Of a stretch of 64,000 nt of DNA, positions 24,155 to 36,203 are shown one piece after another; position 1 is the stretch's first letter, and every line of letters starts with the position of its first letter. The notes below the pieces were generated by a model that saw nothing but the letters and a program-made list of their open reading frames with translations, searched no databases and was not told the DNA's origin. A program made the position numbers and the translations under genes. The DNA comes from Galbula dea (taxonomy: Eukaryota > Chordata > Aves > Piciformes > Galbulidae). The DNA is taken from assembly GCA_013399015.1 (NCBI GenBank), contig VWZX01009108.1, positions 2,224,822-2,288,821 of the forward strand, written 5' to 3'.

Positions 24155-24193
24155 CTAGCAGCATCCCCGCATCACCTCCGTGACCTCCTGCAT
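24155..24193 (-). other. uORF ending exactly at the candidate exon boundary
   Basis: ATG at 24193-24191 opens MQEVTEVMRGCC and ends with a TAG that is the last three bases of the candidate exon. The ATG has A at -3. If the exon is real, mature NCOR2 mRNA from this path would carry this uORF as well as the one at 1553-1579, which would favour translational repression or reinitiation control. This depends entirely on the exon call. Confidence 0.3.
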
Positions 24194-24214
24194 CTTTAGC
24201 AGCCGCCCTCTCAA
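24155..24214 (-). other. NCOR2: Candidate non-coding 5' UTR exon of NCOR2
   Basis: The minus strand shows a T-rich tract (TTTATTTATTTATTTTG) ending AAG at 24217-24215, then 60 nt, then TAG|GTAAGT (donor at 24154-24149). The donor matches the vertebrate consensus at nearly every position. The 60 nt carry more CpG than the flanks. Spliced to the acceptor at 1609 it would supply upstream 5' UTR sequence. If transcription instead starts at about 24461, the exon could extend without a break to the same donor. No transcript evidence was available, and I do not remember the bird mRNA. Confidence 0.42.
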
Positions 24215-24219
24215 CTTCA

Positions 24220-24235
24220 AAATAAATAAATAAAA
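24220..24235. repeat. (AAAT)n short tandem repeat
   Basis: About four AAAT units on the plus strand. On the minus strand they form the T-rich tract preceding the candidate UTR exon acceptor, so length changes could affect its strength. Confidence 0.8.
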
Positions 24236-24414
24236 GAGAGGCCACACAGCCTTAAAACCAAGCTGGAAATGAAATGGAAAGCCTGTAATTATTTCTCAAT
24301 GCTCCTGCCAGTCTCAGCCTATAAACACAGTGGATTACATAAGTCCACCCCTCCTGTTTTGAAGCCAAAAGTATGAGCTTTTCCTCCAGCTCTGGCAGCA
24401 AGTAATAATTCCTC

Positions 24415-24428
24415 GTCGGCATGGCAAC
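24415..24428. promoter_or_regulatory. RFX X-box-like palindrome
   Basis: GTCGGCATGGCAAC matches 12 of 14 positions of the palindromic RFX site GTTGCCATGGCAAC, with an intact right half site. It lies about 35 bp downstream of the TATA/initiator pair on the minus strand. RFX binding is inferred from the motif alone. Confidence 0.4.
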
Positions 24429-24460
24429 GCTGGCTGGCTTCCAGCAGACAATGGGCGAGT

Positions 24461-24487
24461 TGAAATACTGCTAGGGCCTTTTTATAG
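24461..24487 (-). promoter_or_regulatory. Candidate TATA promoter with initiator-like site
   Basis: On the minus strand CTATAAAAAGG (24487-24477) is a near-ideal TATA box. TCAACTC at 24463-24457 matches six of seven initiator positions, with its A at 24461, about 25 nt downstream of the TATA start. A transcript from here would run leftwards into the candidate exon and donor at 24154. TATA words do occur by chance, and the site could instead be a MEF2-like element. Confidence 0.33.
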
Positions 24488-24777
24488 CTTAGCTCTGAAA
24501 ACCCTCTAAAATATTAGCTATCTGATGGCTAACCCAACTCGACAACCTCTCCTCCTTTAACCGTTTCCTTCCTGCGCTGCCGCCTGCCATCCCCCAGATG
24601 CAGGGGCCAGGATGGCCAGGCAGTGGTGCAAGGGATGCTCCTCTTCCCAGGGAGCAGCACACACAGGGATTGTTTCCCCATTTCATGGAGATGTTGACTT
24701 CTCACCAGCACAGCTTCTGCAGGAACTGCCAGCGACTCAGCGCGATGTTTGGGTTGTTCTGGTTTTATTGTAACCTT

Positions 24778-24810
24778 ACTCAGCAGGTACGTTTGTTTGC
24801 TCTGCTGAGT
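24778..24810. promoter_or_regulatory. Inverted pair of Maf-type half sites
   Basis: ACTCAGCAG (24778-24786) and CTGCTGAGT (24802-24810) form perfect 9-bp inverted arms around a 15-bp spacer. Each arm contains TGCTGAGT, the half site of the T-MARE recognised by Maf/CNC and related bZIP factors. A third ACTCAGC lies at 24735-24741. The symmetry is seen directly; factor binding is inference. The same arms could form a short hairpin. Confidence 0.35.
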
Positions 24811-27800
24811 TGGCTCCAGCAACCTATGCCCAAGGTCCTCCTCTCAGCTAGTCTAGCTCGAGAGGAAACACAGAAAAATTACACTTGTGCATGCAGTTTT
24901 GTCACTGCCCTCCTGTGGGAGCAGGGATGAGCCTAGTGGGGCTCCGTGCGCGATTTGCAGAGCTGCAGAGAAGCAAGACGCTCTACAAACCCTCCTTCAG
25001 CAAGTGCTGGCAGAACTCATCTGTCCTCACAGGAATGTCCTGGACAACCACCTGCATTTGAGATGCCCCCTGCCTCTGTGTGCCTCTATTCTGCAGCTGA
25101 ATGAGTTAAAAAGCACTAACACACCCCAGTGAGATGATGGGCCAGCAGCAAAACTCAAACAGAAGAGACAACAGTCCAAACATCATACACGGCAGCAATG
25201 GAGTGAAGACTGTCGAAGTTAAGGAGCCTCGTGATTGAGTTTCAACCAAACCCTACCAACAGGAGCAGCTAACACTAACACACAGTAGCTTCTAAGATCA
25301 TGTGAAGTTAGTAATTACCCTTAACAGACACAAAGCTGCCCATGATGACCCCACTATCTCCAGACCCTGAACACCTGAAAGCCAGCAGATCCATCACACC
25401 AGTCTCCTTTACACCTCCGGTGGCAAGTGCCACTGCCATGGGTTGGCTCACTGCAGCTCGGAGTAAAAGTCACCCTGAGGGCTGGGAGATCCTCTGCAAT
25501 TTGCTAAATCTTGCAAGTTAGCAAATAAGCAAAGAAAACAATAGAAATTAAAGAGAAAATTAGAAATTAGCAGAGCCAAAGCCACCACAAAAAACACAGT
25601 TAGCTCCCTTCTCAACGCTCTGAATAATGCTTCGAGCATTCACCATCCGGCTCAGAGTCTGGCAATGACTCTGGGAAAGCCGAAGGCTCCTGCTCTGCCT
25701 TGGTGGCTGGTGACTCTCCATGGCCAGCTCCCTGCTGCCCCCCTGATCTCAAGAAAAGGCTTAAAAGCAGGACCCATGGGAGTCTTTAACACTCTAGAAG
25801 CGGAAGGCAAACAAAAAAAGAACATTTCTTTCTAAATCTCATTAAGTCAGAGAGCACCATTACGATTCTTTTAACGTGCAAAGGTGCTAACAATGCCTGG
25901 AGCTCCAGCTCAATTCACTATTTTATGGGGATAAACATACTAGAAGACACTGAATGCAAACCATAAAGGTTCCTTGCTACCTGCCAGACTTGCAGCTGCT
26001 CAGTCTTTGCTTCGAGGCTGCACTTCCTAATGCCACAGAACTATCCAAAAAAGAGTCAAGCAATCTCTTAGCATAAACCAGGATGCAGCAAACCCTGGCA
26101 GATGCTGGTTCTTAGAGTAAAGCATCTGAGATGGCCAAGTGTGGCAGTTGTTGCCACTGATAATTAAAGGCACATTGTGCTACTGCAGAGCCATGTCAGG
26201 GCAGAAAACCAGGACTGGCACAGAGCATCTACCAGAGTGCCACGAGCTGAGAAAGGGCTGAAGTTAAGAGGCATTACCTTAAATCTCTTAATGATGTTTT
26301 TTTCAGGTAAGAACTCCAGGATATATGCCTGGAACACTTGCATTACCTAGGGGAGAATAGCAATTTATTTTTAATGGCTAGTTTTCCATGTTCTACTCCA
26401 GTAACAGGCTAACAAGCCCCAGAGAACTGAAAACTAGCAACTTCTGCTGGGATGGGATCTAACCCTGCTCTACTGAATGCCACAGGCACACAGCTACATT
26501 TCATACTCTTCTACCTCAGTGAAACCTCAGCTGATCTCAGGGAGACCTTCCTGAGCAGACCACGTTTGATCCCCATCTTTTGTCCCATGCCCCACAACCT
26601 CTTTTACAATTGGCTATCACCAAGATGATATCTAAGAACATGGCTACAAAGATACCTTCCTTCCAACCTGAAAAGAAACAAAAATGAACTGAGAAAAAGA
26701 AAGCTGAAGTTTCCTCCTGGGAGTCATGCACCATGTGCATGTGCCCACAAAGACACTGCACCTTCCAAGTGGGCATCAGGAGCCCCAGGAAAGAGAAAAC
26801 AGTGAAGTCAGAGCTAAAACCTCTGCAGAAACCTTGTGAAACTTACACAGACCAACTTCCCTTCTCCAGGGAAGGAACATCCCCACCACGACCCCAGCCA
26901 GGCAGATGTGTGATCCAAGATGGAGAATAACAAGTTAGAACTACAAAGCCCCGCTGAAACTTTAAAATGGCATCACACTACACATGCTCTTCCAGCTGAA
27001 ACCCTTAATTAAAAGGGACTATTCTTTACAGCACTGGAGCCACTCCAACTCCCATTGTTAAATTTAAAATAAAACCCTGCAACCTCCCAGCATCTGTAAG
27101 ACATTAAAACATTCAATACCAACCTCTTTCTTCAGCTTTAAGACATCATCTAATAATTTTTCCTCTCAAACCCCGACTCTAAGGATTTAAAGGAAATAAC
27201 CAGCAGCACCTCTGACAGGATGGTTTTTTGTTTGTTGATTTATTTATTTTTTTTTTTAATGAACCTTCTGCAATCATCTCCTTGACCTTTACCAACTCCC
27301 AAGTGATTAACTGCACACTGGATCACGTACAGCCTCTGGACAGGCTGCGAGACCTGGATGCACTCAACGCTGGGTGTCAGGATGAAGCAGACTCTGTAGC
27401 ACAGAAGCCAGCTCCAAATACAATCCATTCATGTGCAGGAACAAAACAAGAGAGAAGGCAGATTTGACCACAGAAAATCACCAGTTTTGCTCATTGCTAA
27501 TAAAGCTGGAAGTACAAGCCAGAACCTTGTTGTTATAACCTCTTGTTCTTCCAACGAGGATCATCAATTCTCCTGCTCTCTCTGGAGACGGAGCCACTTG
27601 CAGCTACTTACAGCTCTTCTGCCAGCACTCAGGTAGTGCCCACGGCCTGGAAAGCACATGTTCAGCCATGGCAAGGGATCCAGACATGATAACTTTCCTA
27701 ATGAGACTGGGAGAAGAACTTGGGCTGAATGCCAACCTCAACAAAGCCAAGGGAAGCAGGATCTCAAGCCCAGTCTCTGCAAACAGCACCCCTTAGCAGC

Positions 27801-29338
27801 CTCTGAACACATGCTAGCAGATCATGACAAACCTCCACATTTCCATGAAGCTCAGATAACTTTAACACCATGACTTGCTATTCCTCCTGTAAGCACTTTC
27901 TCAGCTGCAGACACATTTTGGGGTGGCAGGTGGAAGAGGTGAAGACCCAAAGATTACAAAATTAAAGAGCACTTCATGAAGCAATGGACACATATGGTCT
28001 CCCCTGAGACAGAAGCAAGCAAGAAGGTGGCCTTGATGAAAGAGGTAGTTCCACCAAGTGTGTGGACATCCCTAATGTGCACAAGCTCAAGTATGTGATT
28101 GGATTCTGTTCTGCTCTGCCCAAGGTGCACTTAGTCCCCAAGAGGAGCCTGCCCAGGGAGGGTTACCAGATCAGGGACTGGTTCCCAGCAGCAAGCAGCC
28201 TGTCTACACACCAGTCAACTGCGTAGGCACTTTCATCTCTGCTGGGGTGATAACATCTTATCTAGGCTACATTCATGGGCACTCCTGCCTGCCTGCCTGG
28301 CTCACAGCAACTCTGCTGCACCAAAAACATGAAAAGGGCAGCGAAGTTTGCAGCAAACCCCAGTAAGTTATCTGCAGCAGTTCCCACAGCTAATTAAACT
28401 GTTCAGTCAGGCAAGCTTTAAAGTTCATACAATTTAAAAACAGAAAAAAAAAAAAATCAAAAGCCCACAAAAACAAATACAAAAGCCTGACAATTACTGG
28501 AAGCAGCTTTGTTTGATCAACTCTCTCCCACCTGCCAAGGAATTCTATGACCACAGTAGCAAATCTTTTAGGCAATTCCATCCTGTGCACTGATCCCACC
28601 ACACAGCTCCCAGCCTCCAACATCCACAGTTGCATGGCCAGGACTAAACCATCTTCTTGCTCCATAAGCCAGAGACTTCAAAACCACACCCAGCCCCAGG
28701 AAAAATTACACCCTGGGCATACCTGCCTCTACTAGCAGAGCCTGCAGCAGAGAAAAAGCTCTGCATGGGCCAAGCTGCGTCTTTAGGAACAGGCTCCAAC
28801 GTCAGAAAATGCTGCTAACACAGGCAAAACAAGGAAGCACGTGGCACCTACATAGGAGCCAAAGGATGCTGGATGAGGAACACAAAGCAGGGTGAATGCA
28901 GAAAAATACAGCTCCCTGAAGAATCTGCACAGAGGCTGGCATTACCAGTTACTCCTCCAACTAAGTCCAGCAGCAGAGTGTATCCCATGGACACGATGAG
29001 CCCACGGGAAGCAGAACTAAGGAAGCACACAACCAAACCTGGTATGTAGTAAGTCACAGTGAAAGGAGAAAGATCTGCACTGGTAAGATGATGGCTTAAA
29101 AGGGGAAAAAAAAACCCAACAAAACAACAAAAGGGAGTTGGGGAAGTATTTCATCACTTCTTTTACAGAAACAAATGAGAAGGAAGTAAAAATAAAAGTC
29201 AAAATCTGAACTCAAGTCATGTTATGCCAGTAAGAGTCTTCTCTAATTGTTTCAGTGAGCTCTGGATCGTGTCCTTGCCAAAGGCACTGCCTAGGCTATA
29301 AAGAAAAAAAATGAAATGCACCCAAAATTAGTCCTCTG

Positions 29339-29370
29339 AAAGGCATACCACTACAAAGGCATACCACTGC
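29339..29370. repeat. Tandem duplication, 16-bp unit, two copies
   Basis: AAAGGCATACCACTAC is followed directly by AAAGGCATACCACTGC, with one difference. It is a local slippage-type duplication about 260 bp from a second, exact one. Confidence 0.9.
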
Positions 29371-29626
29371 AGTGAGCAGGACCCTAAGGATCTTCCTCAG
29401 ACTTGGGAGAGGGCTGCAGAAAATGTAAGAGGCCACATGGACAAACAGACTCCGCAACCAAAGCAAGAACACGGTTAAGACATTCAACAGCTAAGTGACA
29501 AAATGCAGCAAATCCCAGAAAGACCAAAAATATCATTCTGGGCTAGCTCAGCCTGGATGTGGAAACAGGAGGCAAGTGAGGTAAGAGGAAGCACGAATCA
29601 TTCTTGTGCAAGCCCAATAGCTAGAT

Positions 29627-29674
29627 CCAGATTTGAGGACAAGTGTCCAGCCAGATTTGAGGACAAGTGTCCAG
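29627..29674. repeat. Exact tandem duplication, 24-bp unit
   Basis: Positions 29627-29650 and 29651-29674 are identical (each starts CCAGATTTGAGGAC and ends GTGTCCAG), and a further CCAG follows. Perfect identity suggests a recent event, an assembly artefact, or a variable repeat. Confidence 0.95.
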
Positions 29675-32600
29675 CCAGCGATGGGCAGAAGTGTTGGTCA
29701 CAGGGATTTTGAAAGAAGGCTGAAACTCATCACAAGTTTCCAGTTGGGTTTTGGTTTTTGGGGTTTTTTTTTGAATTCAGGGAAGAGTAAGTCCATAGCC
29801 AGCTAAGCACTACTCTAGTCTTCTTTCAGAGGATTCCACATGCCCTTCTTGGCAGTCTGAAACAGAAATGCCATGGGAAGAAAGAAAGAAAAAAGAAACC
29901 AACCAAACAAAAAAGCCAAACAAGAACAGGGCTGTACCCTGGTCATGCAATTCAGATGCTTCCCAAACACACACCCCACTGTTTTCTGTTTCTTTTCAGC
30001 TGGAGCTTCCACATCCACCTCCTCCCACTTACAAACTGATATGCCATTTAAGATCTCCTATCTGCTGGCTCTGCCCACCACATCCTCAGCGTTTAAAATA
30101 AGCAAGTGATGACAAACGCTGGGCAAAGCCAGTCACTAGGAGCACTGCAAAAGCAAGAGTGGCTGAGGGGCACTGCAGAGTAATCATATGCTTCAGTATT
30201 TTGTCCCCAAGAGCTCAGCCAATCCATTTAGCAATGGAGCAGGGCTCTAATAATAGACACAAGGATACACAGGAGATAAATGTACACAAGACAAAAATAA
30301 ACCCCAGCCTTGTTACAATTTTAATACGGGAGCTAAAGCGGGAAATGATAAATGAAGACCATTTCCACAGTGGAGTCAAGAGGAAAAATTAACCCCCACC
30401 AGCCCAAGAGCAAACACACACATTCAGAACTGTATGGGAAGGATTGGATAAGCATTAAATAAGTTTTTCATTATTTCAAATGACAGCCAAAACCCCAATG
30501 TTTTGCTGTTTTCCAGGACAACCAGAAGCAGCTTTCAAGCAACTGTGTGTGTCCTCAGCCATCAACCGCCTGCAGTTGTGGGGCCAACATCCATCTCAAG
30601 AAGCTGCTTTCAGCTCCCTGAAAGCAGTGTAGCTTCACAGCAGCTCATTTTGATCTCAGCCAGTGATCTCAAATTAAAGCTTTAATACACTCACACACAG
30701 CTATAAACTCCTACATACATTTTTTTCTTTTTGAGTTAGAGCCTGCCTCCAGTCTCCATGGTTAACCATGCTCCTCCCTCAGCCCCTGCCTTTGCTTTAG
30801 AAGCTCTGGTGTTTAATGAGGTGAACTGTCTCCCCATGGAAGTTATCTGAGGGATAACTCTTCACAGGAATACCCAGAGAGGCCTCAAAGATTTCACAAC
30901 CTTAAGCCCTGTAACATCACAAGTTATACTTTTGCATACACAAATATCATCCACATGATCAAACGAGGATACAGATATAGGGGCTGTGGGCCAAAGGAGA
31001 GACACATTCCTCTGGTCTGACCTCTGACCAGATGTCTCCAACCCAGGGTTTCACCCAGCAGCTCTCAGACACTCCCCAAGCCTCCAGGCATGGGAACCAC
31101 CATGTTCCTCAGCAATCTGCCACAGCATTCATTACCCTGTGTCAACCCAGCCCCTCCTACCCGTGCCCCTGTACACAACCAGGTGCATCACAAAAGGAGC
31201 TCCCAACTTTGCACAGAAGTGTCTTTGCTCCTGGCCATGGTGGTGCCTCTCAAAGGGCAGAGCTACCAACAGCCAGGGTCATGCCAGGTACAGCAGGAAA
31301 CAGAAGTGGCCACACCAGGATGTATGCAAGTACCTTGACAAATTCTCTGCTCCAGCCACGGCTCCAGTTCCCAGGATGAAACTAGATCAGCTCCCTCACA
31401 CCTCTAGACACCTGAAAGGGAACTCCAAGAAGCCCTGGTTATTTCTCCCATCTTATTCTCTCAAGCTCTGGCTTTGCAACTCAACAGGCACAGTATGGTC
31501 CAAGAGTGATGCGAGATGGGCCAGGGCAGATCTTTCACTGCAAGAAAACGGTTCCCTCCCTCTTCCCTTACAAGCCAGCCCTGTCCATGGCTTCAAAGCT
31601 CATTAAAAGGTCTGCTTGGGGCTTAACAACCAGAGGAGTATAGCTCCTTCTTCAAGTGAATCTCAGATTGGAAGAAGGTCCATGCTGACAGATCATTATC
31701 AAAAAGATGAAAGCATAAGAAGCTATGCAGCAACCCTGTCCCTATCACTAACTTGAGGACATGTAGGATGCTTCTAGACAACACCTAGACTTGTTTCAGT
31801 GCAGTAAGATTGGACCAGGCTAAATTTCACTGCATGTTTAATCTCTGCTCAGACTATCCTGCTAGAAAGGAGAAAACAATCATGTTCCAGATGGGAGAGA
31901 CTTTTTATAGCAAGCCATGGATATATCTGGCACGCTTGGCTGAAGGTCTTTCATCATGCACACAAGGTATAATGCTATCTAGTAATCTGAGGAAACATCC
32001 ATGGGTTTTTCAACCTCCTCTAGAAATTGAGATTCAACAGGAAACCACAAATACACCAGGCAATTAATTTTTCTTTACCAAATGTTTCCAGTCATGTTGC
32101 AATTTTAACAGTAAGCAAGCTATTTGGGTTCTTTCCAGTTCTTGTGCAACAATGTTCCTCATTTTTCACTTTATTTTTTAGATAATCTGGCTGAGATTTT
32201 TTTTTTTTCCTCTAAAAGAAAAAGTTTAAAACAAGTTAGGAAGTCCCTGTGAACAGAGCAAACCCTCTCCACTAAACAGTCACCCTCTCCAAGAGGTTTC
32301 TCTATCACAGAGCAGAAGTTTTGGATAAGCAACCAAGGAAAGACTTTTCCCAGCTAAAAATACAGTTAACAGCTTAAGAAATCAGAGCACAACATCCCTC
32401 CCAACACAGGCAATGCCAAGCTATCTGAACAGCATAAATAAAAGTCTCATTCAAACATTCTTCCCCTCCCCTCCCAGCACCATTCCAGGAGAACAAAGAA
32501 ACATTAAGTCTTACTTTCCTGGTGTATATTTGATCAGCCCTTCTGTTAACACAATATGACAACAGCAATGAAGGGAAGAATATCAGAGCTAAACAACCGT

Positions 32601-35600
32601 CTCCCGTTCCCCTTCCTTCTGCCGACTCCTCTCTGACGCAAGGATGGAGCAGCTGCTGTCTGTTTTTAAACAGCTCCATATTTCATAAGAAGCTGCTGAT
32701 TTCTGAAAGGACAGAAACCCCAGCCAATGGCTTATAAAATAAGAACCAAATGAAAGCAATTCAGGACACACCATCTAAACATCAGGTCCATTTGCTCAGC
32801 TTCCACCCAACATCCCGCCACACAGCTGAACCCCCTCTGAGAAGTCTGTCCTCTACCTCAGCCTACTCTGTTGGCACCATCAGCACAACTCTTAAATATT
32901 CATTTAAATCAGAGGAGAGGACACTGGAAAATCCCTCCCATGGCTCTAGATGGGGAAAAAAAAACTTGAAATATGGGAGAAAAGCCCATGTGCCCTGCTT
33001 GATGCAAGCACAGAAACTACTCCTGCACCTAATAAACGTTAGCCTCCTCCAGTTGTCTCTTGTGCTGCTGAGGGGCACTGTGTCAACATTAAATGGCTAT
33101 TTGGGATGAAAAGGACTTAGCCATATGTCTTGAACTTCTGTAAGCTTACCAGCAAAAGATATATAGATATTGACACACATGTATTTTTAATCAGGGAGGT
33201 GGCAGAAATCCTGGGAGCCCCTTCCCCATTACTGACATCCCACATTCTGGTCTTCTTAAAAAGCTACCTCATAGCATTCAGGTCATATTACAACCTGAAA
33301 AGAAAGGAGCTTAAACTTTTTCTGTTGTGACTCTGCAGCTCTCACTTTGGCTGTTAAAAGCAGTGGGTTCTACCAGATGAGTCCCTCCTGAGGGGCTCCA
33401 GACGCCTGCTGTCTGCTTTGGAGTTAATAGCTGCTGTTAAGGGCACTGCTTTTTCGGCTGTTTGTGTCATGTTGATTAGCTTTGATAAGGACTTGGGGAA
33501 GGAGCTGGGAGAAGAAGAGAATATGCAGAGGAAGGAGGATTTAACAATTAAAAAAAAAGACTTTCATCTGCTCTAATAATTAGCAGGTCATGCTGAAAAT
33601 GATCAGCAGCCCTTTAAATCAACTGTGCATGAAATGTGCAGAGCCCTCCTCAGGTCACTGCACCCATGCAAGTCACTTGGTTATATCAGCCCCTAAGACC
33701 TTGTGGGTTTCTAAACTCCTCTGGCTTCTTAAGGGCTCTCAGGGCCAAGATCCTTCTACTTCCACATTTCCACACTGGGAGATGGGGGATAACAAAACTC
33801 ACCAAGCTTGCCTCTGAGTCACAGTGGGCATGAAGATGCCAAGGACTAATTAAAGGTTTGCAAAGGACTTTCAGATTCTCTGACACAAGAGGTACAGAGA
33901 ATCTTATTGCAAAGCATTTGCCATCCCAGCAGAAAAACTGGGTGCAAGAGTCTCATCTGTTCATCACCAGGAGGTTTTCCCAGGGAGCCCATCAACGAGG
34001 AAGAACCAGACTCTGCCCCAAATGTGGCAAAGCTCTTCCATAATTCATCACCCTAACTGCTGGCCCAGGCACCACTCTGCAATGCACATGTTGATTCCTA
34101 CAGAGCAGTCTCCCTGCCCAAAATGCACTGCCAGTTTTATGTCCCCAAGAGCCTTGTCCCTCCTCTGCATCAGACAAGCTGGGCTAGGACACTGAAGACA
34201 CTATCTGGGACTTACCACATGAGCCTTGGTGCAAAATGAAAAGGGGTGGGGTGCAAATAATTAACAAACCAACAACAGAGCTCTGGTCATTTGGGCTCCC
34301 TCTCCCCTCCCCACATCTACTCTTGCCTTCAGAAAAGCCACTGTTCAACTCCTGGAGGGGCAGGACCAGTTTTGCTGGAGCAGAGGTCCTTTAATAGGCC
34401 TCAAAAGAGGTGAGAAGATGGTTATGGCAATGATAATTCTTCCTTTGATGTACTGGCATCATTCTATTAAGGACACATTACCTCAAAGGTCAGTAATTGC
34501 CAGCCAGAGCCAGCTCTGCCTTGACAACCCATCTTCAAAAAGCACTAAGTGCCTGACCATGCCCACGACATGCTGTTTGGAGAGAGGAAAATTGCCTTTG
34601 GCAGCCGTGCTGGCTGTGTCTTCTCCAGTGTCTTTAATTCCAGCAGCTTTCCCTCCCTTCCCCAATCGTTTCCACCTCAGCTTAATGCTGATCCCCAAAC
34701 TGACACACCCCCTCAAAGTGCTGTTAGTTGAAAGAAGCCTGGAAAGGTGGAAATTAAGAGATTACTTTCAAATAAAGCAATGGGTTAAGTCACTGCATCC
34801 AGATTCCCCCGAGGTGCCACCTGGCCCCAACGCTTTACAAAGGCAGGAGCAATTCCCCAGGCATGCAAGGGGATGGGAAGGACAGGGACAGTCCCCACGG
34901 GATCAGCATGCCACAGGGACCAGGGAATAAGCACCAGGGCTGGTCTAGGAGGGCAGAAGCAGAGCAGAAACCCTCTGCAGGAGGATTAAAAAACCACATC
35001 ATACAGGCAGCAGCAACTGAAATCATCCAAACTCCCTCCACACATCTCAGTAAAGCAGAGACCAGGAACACTGCAAGGCTCACAAAAGCATCAGGAAGGA
35101 GCCAAAGCAAAATGAAGTGTAAAATGCATCTGGTTGTGGGATATTCATCTGAGAAAGGGGAAACCTCCTCTCAGAGGGCACTGTGAAGTACCTTAATGAC
35201 AAACCTCCAGCAATTATTAGCCAGGCATCATCCATACATAATTTTGAATTTAATTTAATTAGGCACCCTGCTAACTTCATTACTTATTTAACTGGACTGC
35301 TCATTCAATTTACCTTACTACTGTTTCACATAACCACTCTGGGCCCCACCTCAGTGGGGAACACACTAAAGGACACCAGTGGGAATGCTGTAGCCCCAAG
35401 CTCACACTCCCCTGACACTCAGAACCTCTCTTGGGATGGAGGGATGGAGGCATTTACCATGTCTTAGGTTTTATGCCTGCATTTTTCCCACCTGCATGCA
35501 GAAAAGTCCAGAAGGAGCCCAAGGAGGAAAAAAAAAGGACCAACCCCCTCTCCCCAGATTTATCATTGTTGATGCTTGTGCACACCAGTCAAAGCAGCAG

Positions 35601-36181
35601 CCTGCTACACAGCTGCCAGATATTTCTCATCCACTTGAGAAATACCCAAAACCAATACTTATGGGGCTTGGAGGACATATATCAGAGCACTTCACCCATC
35701 ACCCAAGAGCATCCTCACCAAACCATCATCTCCAGAGCACAACACATCAGGTCAAGAGAGAAATCAGAAAAGGTCTCACGCAAGCAACTGCTCCTGCAAC
35801 ACTTTCAGGGCTGGGAAGGTCAACAGCCTGAAGCTGAACCTTTCACACCAAATCAAACCCAGAAATGGAAGATATGCTCCTCAAAGCCTCTCTGGCCAGT
35901 ATGTGCATCCTCCTTCCTACTGCTTTAGACAGCTGCAGCCCTCCCAGTCTGCTGGCTCTGCCTGCCCTCTCCAGCAGCTCAGACACAGCAGCATTTACCC
36001 AGTCAACTTCAGTAGCCTCCTCAGAGAACTGAGTCAGGAGGTTCAATTTCCCTGCCTGACCAGAAAGGATGGAGCACCACAGCTGACAAATGGAAAAGAA
36101 GAAAAAGCACCTCAAGCAGATCCCTGAAATAGCCTGCAGTAGGTAGCTCAGCCTTAGACAGCAAGGTCTGTCTAGAAAATC

Positions 36182-36203
36182 ATATATATATATATATATA
36201 TAT
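36182..36203. repeat. (AT)11 microsatellite
   Basis: A pure AT run, self-complementary and able to extrude a cruciform. Likely polymorphic. Confidence 0.95.

Larger units (their letters stand above)
24150..24960. promoter_or_regulatory. CpG-enriched candidate regulatory island
   Basis: CpG pairs cluster here compared with flanking DNA: for example four in 24411-24460, four in 24541-24590, three in 24734-24745 and three in 24944-24952, whereas most neighbouring lines have none or one. The stretch also contains the candidate UTR exon, a TATA-like box, an X-box-like palindrome and paired Maf-type half sites. It is too weak and dispersed to be a classical CpG-island promoter. An intronic enhancer or alternative promoter of NCOR2 is the inference. 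Confidence 0.4.

Noticed and set aside
24473..24487. MEF2 site instead of a TATA box
   Set aside because: CTATAAAAAG differs from the MEF2 consensus at one core position, and the initiator spacing favours the TATA reading. I could not exclude MEF2.
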